A stretch of DNA of 64,000 bases from CAZDXB01 sp964509335 (GTDB lineage: Bacteria > Bacteroidota > Ignavibacteria > Kapaibacteriales > UBA2268): NCBI GenBank assembly GCA_964509335.1, contig CAZDXB010000007.1, forward strand, positions 77,446 through 141,445, written 5' to 3'. Both the position numbers and the translations under genes were made by a program. Below the pieces are notes generated by a model. That model saw only the letters and a program-made list of their open reading frames with translations, did no database searches and was not told the DNA's origin. Of the stretch, positions 6,913-15,944 are shown one piece after another; the first letter of the stretch is position 1; each line of letters begins with the position of its first letter.

Positions 6913-9390
6913 ATGTCGATTACAAAATATATTTTAACAACGATAACAATAACTATAATCTTAGTTAATCCGTTGAAAGCCGAAAAGAAAATTGTTTGGC
7001 AAAATACAATATCGCGAATTTTGGATTGTCAAGTTATCGATTCGCAGAATTACGTGATAGTCGGCGACGACGGCAAGATAATCTCGACGAGCGACGGCGG
7101 TTTTACTTGGCGATGGTTAGAATGCGGTTTGAGAAATATATTTTACGGCGTAGATTTCCTCGACAAGAATACGGGCGTCGTTGTCGGCGACGGCGGCGCC
7201 TTCACCGCCACTACCGACGGCGGCGAGACTTGGCGTACAGAAACTATAGATACGACCGCGTTTTTTTCGGTCGAAATGAAGAGCAAAAACGCGATATTCG
7301 CAAGCGGAATGAATACTTGTATTTACAAATCGAGCGATTTCGGCGAGACTTGGAAAAAGGTTTTTAGCGGCGATAACGCCGTATTAGAAAACTATTTTTT
7401 CTTTAAAGACAGCATAAAAACAATAAAAGCCTATTCAAACAATAGCGATATTCATTTTGTAAACGACTCTATCGGTTTTGCCGCGGGCGTCGGACCTTTC
7501 GTTTTAAAAACCGAGGACGGCGGGGAGAGCTGGCGCAAAGTTCTGCAAAAAGGAGACAGCGCTCTATTTACGGATATCGACTTTTACGACGATAAACGCG
7601 GCGTAGCGGCGGGAGGCGATTTCGTATATAACGATTCGTTAAACTATGGGTATTTAAAAGCGAAGGCGTATTATACATTGGACGGAGGAGAAAACTGGAT
7701 AGAAATGGATGCGCCGGGAGCGGGGCATTATATAGGCGCGAAGATGTTCGATAGCTCTTATATATATTTACTCGGCGGAACTCATTGGTCTCATATAACT
7801 AAAGATTTCGGTAACAGTTGGCGAAAAATTAAGTTTATCGATTACAAATACTTCAAAAACAATCTGGACACTGATAATTATAAAGATACGACCGCGGCTT
7901 GGGGATCTGATTATACGCCGACAGCTATGTCCTCCGATAACGAAGGGGTTATATTGTCTATCGACAAACAAGGAGTGATAATGAAATCGACCAATTTCGG
8001 CATAAATTATCAAACTTTAAAGAAGTTTGAAATGTATGAATTTATTGGACATTATTTTAGACGCATTCACGGTTTTGCATCGCTTTCGGAAAACAAAGCG
8101 TTATTTTTTGGCGAGGAAAGCAAAGTTTATAGAACTTCCGACGGGGGAACAAGCTGGGACATTATTTTCCCTCGTTATGAAATAAAAAACTGGGATGATA
8201 AAGAATTTTGGAGTAGTATTTCATCGTCCAACGCTTCTTTTTATACTAGTTATTTACCCGATAGCGCGAACGGTTTCATTGCAGGCAAACTCGACGGTTG
8301 GAAGCCGTCAAATACGATATTTACTTCCGACGGCGGCGAAACTTGGGATATCGTAAATAATTTGAAATCGAAGAGCCTTAGTTTTATATCAAGAGATACA
8401 GGATTCGCAATAGGTTACGATTCATTACTTTTAAAAACTGAAAATTTTGGGCTTAGTTGGGATACTCTGAGAATTTTTCATAGATCGGGCGATTATAATG
8501 AACGGCAACTTAACAATCGACCTCTACAAATAGTTTTTCCCGACTCAAGCGCCGGATATCTAATCATTAATTCAGCTTATATAAAAACAAACGATACGAT
8601 TACTTATCCTACGGGTTATAAAGGGATCTCTAAGCTTTATAGAACTACAGACCGCTGGCAAACTTTCGATTCAATTTTTTGCGAGGAAACTCGCTGGCCC
8701 TTCGATAAAATTCACTTTATGGATAAAAATACGGCGTATATTTTTAGCGGCGACCATAAAACAATCTATAAAACGACCGACGGTTGCAAGACTTGGGATA
8801 CGCGTATGCTTCCGGGAAATTACCATTTCGTAAACGACGTTCATTTTATAGACGAAAATTTCGGGGTCGCCGTGGGGCGGCAGGACACAATATTTACTAC
8901 GCGAGACGGCGGAAAATCTTGGGAAATAAAAGTTCTGCCTTTTAATAGAAATTATTTTGGCGATAAAAGGGGGGAGGATTTATATGATTTTATAGAAATA
9001 ACCGAAGCAAAAAACGGTGATTTGTTTATTGTTGGCAAGGGCAGGGTTGTTAGAGGGTTAATAATAAACGACACGACGACGGTAGAGGGCCAAACGGAAG
9101 GCGGCAGGTATTGTCAGTTTTATTACATCACGATTATCCCAAATCCTGTTAAGGGAACAGCGAAAATAAATTTATATGGATTGACACAGGCTAAGGGGCA
9201 TAAATTGAGCTTAAAAATATACGATATAAACGGAAATTTCGTTAAAGATATATCTAAGAAGGCGAACGCCAACAGCGATGGCAAAACCGCCGAGTTTGAA
9301 GTTAATTTGCACGGTTTGCCGAGCGGCATATATTTTATTCAATTGGAGAGCAACAGCCGGACTAGATCCCGGAAGTTTATAAAGTATTAA
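6913..9390 (+). CDS. Large secreted Asp-box/YCF48-like propeller, T9SS cargo
   Basis: An 825-residue exported protein. I place the start at ATG 6913, which has AAGGAA just upstream and gives a normal signal peptide (MSITKYILTTI...). The in-frame ATG at 6874 would overlap the previous gene and add a charged extension. At least eight Asp-box repeats are visible (TSDGGFTW, TTDGGETW, TEDGGESW, TSDGGTSW, TSDGGETW, TTDGCKTW, TRDGGKSW and related), enough for one or two beta-propellers. The last ~90 residues are a T9SS sorting domain (ITIIPNPVKGTAKINLYGL...). It is probably a surface binding protein. It is larger than its counterpart at 3499 because it has more propeller repeats. Confidence 0.87.
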   Translation: MSITKYILTTITITIILVNPLKAEKKIVWQNTISRILDCQVIDSQNYVIVGDDGKIISTSDGGFTWRWLECGLRNIFYGVDFLDKNTGVVVGDGGAFTATTDGGETWRTETIDTTAFFSVEMKSKNAIFASGMNTCIYKSSDFGETWKKVFSGDNAVLENYFFFKDSIKTIKAYSNNSDIHFVNDSIGFAAGVGPFVLKTEDGGESWRKVLQKGDSALFTDIDFYDDKRGVAAGGDFVYNDSLNYGYLKAKAYYTLDGGENWIEMDAPGAGHYIGAKMFDSSYIYLLGGTHWSHITKDFGNSWRKIKFIDYKYFKNNLDTDNYKDTTAAWGSDYTPTAMSSDNEGVILSIDKQGVIMKSTNFGINYQTLKKFEMYEFIGHYFRRIHGFASLSENKALFFGEESKVYRTSDGGTSWDIIFPRYEIKNWDDKEFWSSISSSNASFYTSYLPDSANGFIAGKLDGWKPSNTIFTSDGGETWDIVNNLKSKSLSFISRDTGFAIGYDSLLLKTENFGLSWDTLRIFHRSGDYNERQLNNRPLQIVFPDSSAGYLIINSAYIKTNDTITYPTGYKGISKLYRTTDRWQTFDSIFCEETRWPFDKIHFMDKNTAYIFSGDHKTIYKTTDGCKTWDTRMLPGNYHFVNDVHFIDENFGVAVGRQDTIFTTRDGGKSWEIKVLPFNRNYFGDKRGEDLYDFIEITEAKNGDLFIVGKGRVVRGLIINDTTTVEGQTEGGRYCQFYYITIIPNPVKGTAKINLYGLTQAKGHKLSLKIYDINGNFVKDISKKANANSDGKTAEFEVNLHGLPSGIYFIQLESNSRTRSRKFIKY

Positions 9391-9410
9391 GCGGAAACTA
9401 ACTTTCAACT

Positions 9411-9487
9411 CGTTCCGCCCGCTCCAGCGGCGGAACGCATACCCAGACGCTCCGCGTCGTTTTTTCTTTGCCGCGCAGAGCGCGGGG
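9411..9487 (+). repeat. Palindromic intergenic repeat with terminator, copy 2
   Basis: Very close to 5674-5748: CGTTCCGCC/GGCGGAACG 9-bp stem, GACGC-tcc-GCGTC plus GTTTTTTC, and CCGCGC/GCGCGG. It begins 20 bp after the stop of the second propeller gene, matching the first cassette. Confidence 0.75.
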
Positions 9488-9522
9488 AATTTATGAGGCG
9501 AAACACTGATTCAGCTTACCCT

Positions 9523-9553
9523 CCTTCCAAAACTCCGATTTTGGAAGGTTATT
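9523..9553. terminator. Hairpin between convergent genes
   Basis: A 10-bp stem CCTTCCAAAA/TTTTGGAAGG with a 6-nt loop lies between the converging propeller gene and the NFACT gene. T-runs are weak on either side. Confidence 0.4.
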
Positions 9554-9589
9554 TATATCAATTTGTCGCGGTGTCGTTTAATGACGCGC

Positions 9590-11176
9590 CTAAGGTAGAT
9601 TCGGCTCCGCCATTATTACTTGCTCCCTCGCTATTACGACGCTGCCGGGATTCGCTCCTTTCGGTTTGCGAACGTATTTTTTGTATGTGTAGGCGACCGG
9701 AGCGTATTTGGCGTTTCTCGCTTTTGAGTAATACAAAGCTATAGAGGCGGCTTTTTGTATTATGTGTTTCGACGGTTTTTGCTTTTTTCCCAGTCTAAGA
9801 ACGGCGTGCGAGCCGCCCGCGCCGCGAGCGTGAAACCATAAGTCGTTTGGCTTGGCGAATTTCATCGTCAGTTCGTCGTTTTCGGCGGCGTTCTTGCCTA
9901 CGTATAGAACGAAGCCTTCGCCTAAATCGAATGTTCTGAATTTCGCGTCTGCGCTATCTTCTTTCATTCCGCTTCCCAATATTTTATTCGCTTCTTTCTG
10001 TATCTTTTCAATTTCTTTGACGGTTCGCGCTTTTTCTAATTGATTGAGAATTTTTTGAACCGCGCTAAGCTCGTCTTTTGTTTTCGGTATTCTTTTCTTT
10101 CTGATTTTTAACTCTTCCCTCGTCGAGCGGGCTTTGTCGAAATATTTTTGCGCGTTCTCCAGCAAGCTTCTTTCTTTTTCGAGCGGTATTTCGATAGTTT
10201 CGCCGCTAAAATCTTCGAGATTTATCGAATCGCCCGCTTTGATTTTTGGATTTGGTTGCGCCATTAACACTTCGGCGTATTTTTGGTATTTTGCCGCTCT
10301 ACTTTCCGCTTTCGTTTCGTTTTGCAATTCCGTTAGCGTTTTCGCGAGCTTATCTTTCCTTCTAATTAATCTCTTTTCGAGGCTTCCGCTAATCGAATCG
10401 AACTTTTCATTTTTCAAATAGCCGACGACGCGTTCGCGAATGGCAGCGCTTATTGAATCGAATATTTTTTCCGGCTCTTCCCTTTCGCTTAGCGGCGTTA
10501 AAGACAAAACCGAAGAACGCCCGCCGTATAAATAGAATTTTTCCGAAGACTTTAGCTCGGCGATAAATTTCTCCGCTTCGCTTTTCAAGCGCTCTAGCGA
10601 AAATTCTCCGAGCTTCGCGTTTTTATCGATTCCCGCGCGACTTAATATCTCGGCGGCGTAGCGTTTGCCGAGCTTATAGTTGGATTTAGAAAGAACTTTG
10701 TAAATTGTCGTTTCGGGCTTGAAATCATCTATAGACTTAAGCGAGCCTTTCGGCGCGGATAATTTCGAGCCGACGTATTTATCGGAAGATTTGAACGCGT
10801 CTGTAACGGTATCCTTCGAGTCGGTCAAGAAAACGTTGCTTTTAGGACCGCCGAAGACGAAAAAATATAAGTTATACTCGCCAAAGTAGAGTTTAATAAT
10901 TCTATCGTCGGAAGAAATCTCGACGGATTCAACGGTTTCGCCGACGATTGGCGCGAATAAATCGACGACGTTCTTTCTGGCTTTGGCGAAGTCGTCCCTG
11001 AGAAACATGGACGCTATTTGCGGCTTGCCGTAATATTGAACGTAAAATTCCTCGTCGCCAAAAAGCTCCAGAACGAGCGAATTCTTCTCTTGGCTAAAGC
11101 AATCCGACAGAGTCGCCCCCTTAAGAACTTGAAATTCCTCGACGACCTTTAGCAATGTATAGTAATTTCTAATCAT
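9590..11176 (-). CDS. NFACT family protein (RqcH/Tae2-like)
   Basis: A 528-residue cytoplasmic protein of the NFACT family. In other bacteria RqcH binds stalled 50S-peptidyl-tRNA complexes and adds C-terminal alanine tails. Residues 1-~270 match the NFACT-N/FbpA-like half (including VQYYGKPQIASMFLRD). A coiled-coil middle with two long helices follows at ~280-400. The C-terminal NFACT-R (DUF814) domain shows the diagnostic DLWFHARGAGGSHAVLRLG. There is no signal peptide, so the old name 'fibronectin-binding' would mislead. It is monocistronic. Family assignment is firm; Ala-tailing activity in this lineage is inferred. Confidence 0.88.
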   Translation of the reverse strand: MIRNYYTLLKVVEEFQVLKGATLSDCFSQEKNSLVLELFGDEEFYVQYYGKPQIASMFLRDDFAKARKNVVDLFAPIVGETVESVEISSDDRIIKLYFGEYNLYFFVFGGPKSNVFLTDSKDTVTDAFKSSDKYVGSKLSAPKGSLKSIDDFKPETTIYKVLSKSNYKLGKRYAAEILSRAGIDKNAKLGEFSLERLKSEAEKFIAELKSSEKFYLYGGRSSVLSLTPLSEREEPEKIFDSISAAIRERVVGYLKNEKFDSISGSLEKRLIRRKDKLAKTLTELQNETKAESRAAKYQKYAEVLMAQPNPKIKAGDSINLEDFSGETIEIPLEKERSLLENAQKYFDKARSTREELKIRKKRIPKTKDELSAVQKILNQLEKARTVKEIEKIQKEANKILGSGMKEDSADAKFRTFDLGEGFVLYVGKNAAENDELTMKFAKPNDLWFHARGAGGSHAVLRLGKKQKPSKHIIQKAASIALYYSKARNAKYAPVAYTYKKYVRKPKGANPGSVVIAREQVIMAEPNLP

Positions 11177-11326
11177 TCAAATCTTCAGATTGTATTTGTC
11201 GCAAAAATAAAAAAAGGAGAGGAGTATTTAACAATTCCCCTCTCATAAAACTCTGTTGAGAGAACGTTTAATGAACTCCTACTGAAATTGAAATTTCGGA
11301 AGAGACAAACAAAATCGCTACGATTA

Positions 11327-11377
11327 AACGACGCGGAGCGTCTCAATATGCGTTCCGCCGCGGGAGCGGGCGGAACG
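11327..11377 (-). repeat. Palindromic intergenic repeat, copy 3 (reverse)
   Basis: Reverse complement of the first ~50 nt of the repeats at 5674 and 9411, ending with the 9-bp stem CGTTCCGCC/GGCGGAACG. The CCGCGC hairpin is missing. It lies upstream of the NFACT gene, away from any propeller gene, which indicates a dispersed element. Confidence 0.7.
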
Positions 11378-11413
11378 AGCCGAGTAAACGGGGTATCCCT
11401 TCTACTAGTCGTT

Positions 11414-11446
11414 GTAGAGACGCAAAATTTTGCGTCTCTACTTTTT
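11414..11446. repeat. Perfect 28-bp palindrome with T-run
   Basis: GTAGAGACGCAAAA followed by its exact reverse complement (11414-11441), then TTTTT on the plus strand. It lies 16 bp beyond the stop of the minus-strand peptidase gene. Similar GTAG-type palindromes are common dispersed repeats in Bacteroidota and cyanobacteria (from memory). Compare 20996-21023. Confidence 0.65.
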
Positions 11447-11456
11447 CAGCTTCGAA

Positions 11457-14400
11457 TTATTGTTGCTTAACTATTAATTTACCGCCGCCTATTCTTTCGC
11501 CGTCGATAATCTTATAGAAATACATTCCGGGCGCGACTGAGTTGTTTTGAGAGTCCGTCGCGTCCCAAACGACGGTTTGAATTCCTTGAGAGAGCTTGTT
11601 TGCTTCTATAGTTTTGATTTTGCTTCCTAAGGAATTATAGATTAAAACTTTCGTTCGCTCCGGTTTGTCCGAATAAAACGAAATCGTCGTTTTATAAGTG
11701 AGCGGGTTAGGCGAAGCTTTATATTTGCTCAAACTTAAATCGCTTTCGTCATCAACTGAATATGCTAAACTCGCCGTTAGAACTTCGAAATCGTCTATAA
11801 GAGCGTCGGTAAATGAAGCTGGGTATCCCCCTTGACCGGGTTTCCCGTAAAACAAAAACTTCATCTGGAATTCGCTTAAATCGTCGCCTATAACTTGAAT
11901 TGGCAACAGAAGTTGTCCCCATTGGAAATTCCCTTGCTGTAATTGTTCGGTAACTGACCAGCTGTCGCCGCCGTTCGTAGAATGATATATTATTAAAGAC
12001 GATTGTCCGTTTTGAAATAGCGGCACGTTTGAATAGAAATAGTAAAAACGAATTAAGGGATTGCGCAAAGGAGATAAATCCAGCACGGGAGTAAACAAAG
12101 TTGTTCTTCCGTCCGGAGTGCTTTGAATCATTTGCATTATATTTCCGCCGCCTTCAGCTCCCGTAACCGCGCAAATATTTCCAAATTGGGTATGGTCGTT
12201 TTCCGGTTGTATAGGAATTTGGGTTCCTTGGATGTTAAGAGTGTATCCTCTTGGGTTGTCTATTTCCCATTCGCCTTTGTTCGCGTTATCGTTGGCGTCT
12301 CCAATCGACCAATCAGGAGCGTTATCTTCAAAATCTTCCAAATAAGCGGACTTATATCCGACTAAAAATCTATAAGGTTGAAACGAGGAAATATCTTTTG
12401 TAAGCGTTAGCTCGGCGTCGGAATACTTGTCTTTCGCTTCCATATAATAAGAAACTATCGTTCCAGCCTCCAGAGCCGGAATTTCCGCCCTGAATTTTCC
12501 TTCTTCGTATTCTACGGCTTCAACGGTATTTTGGGTTGTCATCCCGTCCGTCGAATAAATTAACTTTACGTCGTAAGGGTCGTTGTCGAGGAATTCCAGA
12601 GGATTGTTAAGCGTGAATTCCGCTACGTAAGGGCTCTCGGTTTCCTGCGTGTCTTCTAATGGGTCGTGATTGTAAGTGGTTCTGACTAACAAACTAGTTC
12701 CAATATTATGATTTCCGAAGGATTCAATAATTTCATCGTCGTGCGGAGTTCCGTTTGACAAATCGTTGTCGCCCTCGGGACCGCTATCGTCCGTTATTAA
12801 TGTTTCTAAAAACCATTCGGCGAAAGCTATAGCAATGTCGGGGTCGTCGGGAGTTCCCATTTTTTTAGTATAATGCGAAATCCATCTGCCGTAATCCAAA
12901 GAAGTCATTTCGCGCAAATCCCAAAGGGAACCTCCTAGTATTAAACCGTTAATGTGGGAGTCGCTTTCTAAATCGTCAGGGTATTTATTGTTGTTTTTTA
13001 GATTTCGTATTACTTTATTAGTGTCTGCGAACGCCTTGTATCCTATTTTATTATCGTCTAATAAAAAGCCGGCGTAAATGTCCGCCAAAGCCTCGTGGCA
13101 AGACATATTAACCATGCCTTGATACGCTCCGACCTCGTAATATAATTGTTGGTTAACGGTATGACCGTATTCGTGATACAAAATGCCCGCCGTTAAGGGG
13201 AAACGATAACTAGGGTTTGAAATACCGGTAAAAGTAATATTAGACTCAAGGTCCGACATCGCGTTTGGCGTGGATTGCTCCGTCAAAGTTACGGTTATTT
13301 GATAATCGACGGCTTCGGATTCCGGATCCAATGTTTTATAATAACTATGCGCGTTGTTTGTGTGGTGGTATAAACTTCTTTCGTATATGTGCGAATTATC
13401 GTCGTCCCAGAGTAACTCGAAATCCTCTCCGGGCGTTACGTTCCCCGAATAATTTGCGGAAGCTTTTCCGTCAAAAACTACTTTCGCCCAAGTTCCCGCA
13501 AGTCTCGCGGTAATAGAAGATTCTTCGCTAATATCTTTAAAAATTTCGCCGTTTTCGTCTGTGTAAACGTTATCTCCGTCTATTGTAGTTTTTAAATTTC
13601 CGAAAGGTTTAACGGTGGTTTCGTCTTCTGAAGTTCTTTCTTTTATTCCGCCTTTGGCGGTAATTTTAGTCTGCGCTCTAGTTATCATATCGCGTCGCCA
13701 TACGATATCCGAGGAATGAGCGTCCACGAATGATTTGTATTTGAATGGGATTCCAATTTTGCAGCCCTCGACAAGTATATCGTAAACTAGGCTGTAATTA
13801 ACTCCGTTTTTAGTTTTTACCGGCAGAACGTAAAGCTTCCCAGCCGACTGGATTTTTGCTTTTTTGTCGTCGATATTCAATCCTTTTGTAGCGGCGTTCT
13901 TCGCCGTTTGGATATTTACCTTCGGTTCGGTCGGTATATTTATATCCTCGTAATACTGAACGCCTAAAGCGGAAACTTTGCCGTCGGTTCTTATTCTTAA
14001 CTCTACTTCGGTTAACAACACTTCGATTCCGTTGTAAGTTTGAGCGTAAGAAAGCGACCATAAGTCGTTAATCTTGATTTTCTTAGTTAGTTTCAGGTTT
14101 TCTGTATTCAAATCAAGCAAATCGGAGTATTCGTTCAAGAAACGCAAAGCCGCCGACTCGACGTTTTCTTCCGTTATATCGTAATATCCGTTTATCTGAA
14201 TCGGTTTTCCGAAAGCTCTATGGGCGTCGCCGGTTAAATTATCAAATAATATAGTCCAAGACGGATTATTCTCTTTAAATTTATTCCATTTTTGCTGTTG
14301 GAAATTCGGTTTGGCGGTTAAACCTACAGAGTTTTGAAAAGATTCTGTCGGCAATTGAATAGCTCCAGAATTTATGGTCCCCGGCGAATTGTTTTCTAAT

Positions 14401-14477
14401 TTTTCTCCGGTAATCGCGAAAGCGTGAAGCGCCGCAAATATAAGCGCGATAAACAAAGCGGAAGCGAACTTTTTCAT
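11457..14477 (-). CDS. Secreted M36/thermolysin-like metallopeptidase, T9SS cargo
   Basis: A 1006-residue exported zinc protease. It has a signal peptide at 1-~21 and an FTP/PepSY-like propeptide at ~60-270. The catalytic domain carries the zinc motif H435-E-Y-G-H439 (HEYGHTVNQQ), with the likely third ligand E462 in CHEALADIYAG. A beta-rich middle region and a MAM/jelly-roll-like segment follow (AYLEDFEDNAPDWSIGD...). The C terminus is a FlgD-like T9SS sorting domain (KASPNPLTYKTTISFYSD...). Fungalysins (M36) and thermolysins share this motif; the propeptide and large size favour an M36-like protein. It lies downstream of porU-porV on the same strand but beyond a terminator, so it is probably a separate transcription unit. 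Confidence 0.88.
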   Translation of the reverse strand: MKKFASALFIALIFAALHAFAITGEKLENNSPGTINSGAIQLPTESFQNSVGLTAKPNFQQQKWNKFKENNPSWTILFDNLTGDAHRAFGKPIQINGYYDITEENVESAALRFLNEYSDLLDLNTENLKLTKKIKINDLWSLSYAQTYNGIEVLLTEVELRIRTDGKVSALGVQYYEDINIPTEPKVNIQTAKNAATKGLNIDDKKAKIQSAGKLYVLPVKTKNGVNYSLVYDILVEGCKIGIPFKYKSFVDAHSSDIVWRRDMITRAQTKITAKGGIKERTSEDETTVKPFGNLKTTIDGDNVYTDENGEIFKDISEESSITARLAGTWAKVVFDGKASANYSGNVTPGEDFELLWDDDNSHIYERSLYHHTNNAHSYYKTLDPESEAVDYQITVTLTEQSTPNAMSDLESNITFTGISNPSYRFPLTAGILYHEYGHTVNQQLYYEVGAYQGMVNMSCHEALADIYAGFLLDDNKIGYKAFADTNKVIRNLKNNNKYPDDLESDSHINGLILGGSLWDLREMTSLDYGRWISHYTKKMGTPDDPDIAIAFAEWFLETLITDDSGPEGDNDLSNGTPHDDEIIESFGNHNIGTSLLVRTTYNHDPLEDTQETESPYVAEFTLNNPLEFLDNDPYDVKLIYSTDGMTTQNTVEAVEYEEGKFRAEIPALEAGTIVSYYMEAKDKYSDAELTLTKDISSFQPYRFLVGYKSAYLEDFEDNAPDWSIGDANDNANKGEWEIDNPRGYTLNIQGTQIPIQPENDHTQFGNICAVTGAEGGGNIMQMIQSTPDGRTTLFTPVLDLSPLRNPLIRFYYFYSNVPLFQNGQSSLIIYHSTNGGDSWSVTEQLQQGNFQWGQLLLPIQVIGDDLSEFQMKFLFYGKPGQGGYPASFTDALIDDFEVLTASLAYSVDDESDLSLSKYKASPNPLTYKTTISFYSDKPERTKVLIYNSLGSKIKTIEANKLSQGIQTVVWDATDSQNNSVAPGMYFYKIIDGERIGGGKLIVKQQ

Positions 14478-14663
14478 ACTAGTCCTCTGAATTATTGTTA
14501 CTGTAGAATTACGTTCAATATAGTATTAAGACACATAAATTAATTAAAAGTTACAAAAAGGCAAGATAATGAAAAATTCAGCCAATTTGCAAAACAAATT
14601 CGATAGTTATTACATAACCCCGCAGTTATATATAAATTAACGTATTAGAACGTAAATATTTTA

Positions 14664-14700
14664 TAAAAAAAGCCCGAAAGCGCCGCGGCGTTTCAGGCTT
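14664..14700 (-). terminator. Rho-independent terminator after porV
   Basis: Read on the minus strand: AAGCCTGAAACGCC-GCG-GGCGCTTTCGGGCTT followed by TTTTTTA. The stem is about 14 bp with one mismatch. It closes the porU-porV unit. Confidence 0.85.
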
Positions 14701-14773
14701 ACAACTTCAAGAGGACTTTAAGGTCTAACCTTGACAGAGAATACGAACGCTTTCAAAAAAAGTTTCAAAAAAA

Positions 14774-15883
14774 TTAACGCCAATTAATAAGCATCGAAAA
14801 ACGCATAGTGTTCGCTAGCGGATGGTTCGCTTCGACAGTGTTAATGTAACTGAAGTCAAGCTGGAACATATCGTAACGAACTCCGGCGCCGAAATTATAA
14901 AACTTTCTGTTGCCTAAGGTGGAAGGCTCCCAGAAATAGCCTCCTCTAAGAGCGACGAGATGTTGGTACCAATACTCCAATCCGAAAGAAACTTCCGCTC
15001 CGGGATTTTCCCAGCCGGTGATTAAAGATTTCGGCAACGGGTCGGAGTCGATAGAATCTCTTTTGACTAATAGCTTCGAAACGTCAAAAGCGAACTTCAA
15101 TTCGTTAAATTCGTTTTCGAATACTTTAATTGCCGTGCCGACTCTCAAAGTAGTGGGAAGCGGGTCGGCTTCGTTTCTGTAAGTCATTTTCGGACCTACG
15201 TTCTGGATATTAAAACCTAAAGCGATTCTGTCCCGAATAGGAAGTCCGAAAACGTTCAAATCTTGCGGCGACCACAGTATGCCCAAATCAAAAGCGCCGC
15301 TGATTCCGGTGCCGGCTCCTTCGTTCTGTCCGGGAGCGGCGGGCGCTAAGTTCGATTGTATATATTTAAGTTGAACTCCGACAGCTAAGTCTCTCGCCAC
15401 TATTGTTCCGTAAGCGATATTAAAAGCGAATTCGCTCGAAAGGAATTTTCCGAGAACTCTGCCGCTTTCGTGAGTTCTGGTAAATTCGCCTAAGTTCATA
15501 AAAGTAAAATTAGCGGCGACGGTTCCGTCGAGTTCTTCGAAGAATTGACCGAATGTTCCGTAACTGTAAAATAAATCAGCGTTAAATTGCGGCAGCCATC
15601 GCGAAAAGGCGAACGCTATTTGCCTCCAAGGGCTGTAGTCGTCCGGGTTTGTCGGATTCACGAAATAGTCGTGAAACCCTAAACCGGCGGGATTCCAGTA
15701 AATAGCGTTTATATCGTCGGCTATTGCCGTGCCTACCTCGCCCATTCCGCTAGCTCTGGCGTCGGGTGAAATCAATAGGAAGGGAACGGCGGCGCCGCCC
15801 GCTTGCGATTTCGCTACGTTTGTGGAAAACCCAAAAACTAGTAGGGCTATTAGTATGATTTTTAGTTTGCTTAACCGTTTCAT
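14774..15883 (-). CDS. porV: T9SS outer-membrane protein PorV
   Basis: A 369-residue outer-membrane beta-barrel of the PorV/LptO (FadL-like) family. In the T9SS it carries folded cargo from the translocon to the PorU attachment complex. The hallmark N terminus AGGAAVPFLLISPDARAS-GMGEVGTA follows a signal peptide at 1-26. GLGF, amphipathic strands and a terminal aromatic-rich strand (NTMRFSMLINWR) are also present. It starts at ATG 15883 behind a perfect AGGAGG, 61 bp downstream of porU on the same strand, and ends at a terminator. Length and position agree with PorV rather than PorQ. Confidence 0.93.
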   Translation of the reverse strand: MKRLSKLKIILIALLVFGFSTNVAKSQAGGAAVPFLLISPDARASGMGEVGTAIADDINAIYWNPAGLGFHDYFVNPTNPDDYSPWRQIAFAFSRWLPQFNADLFYSYGTFGQFFEELDGTVAANFTFMNLGEFTRTHESGRVLGKFLSSEFAFNIAYGTIVARDLAVGVQLKYIQSNLAPAAPGQNEGAGTGISGAFDLGILWSPQDLNVFGLPIRDRIALGFNIQNVGPKMTYRNEADPLPTTLRVGTAIKVFENEFNELKFAFDVSKLLVKRDSIDSDPLPKSLITGWENPGAEVSFGLEYWYQHLVALRGGYFWEPSTLGNRKFYNFGAGVRYDMFQLDFSYINTVEANHPLANTMRFSMLINWR

Positions 15884-15944
15884 CTTTATTCCTCCTAAAT
15901 TTTATTTTAATAATTTATTTTCATTTATTCCAAAAATAATACCA

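Noticed and set aside
9493..9744. Plus-strand ORF at the 3' end of the NFACT gene
   Set aside because: It overlaps the conserved NFACT frame on the other strand and has no recognisable product.
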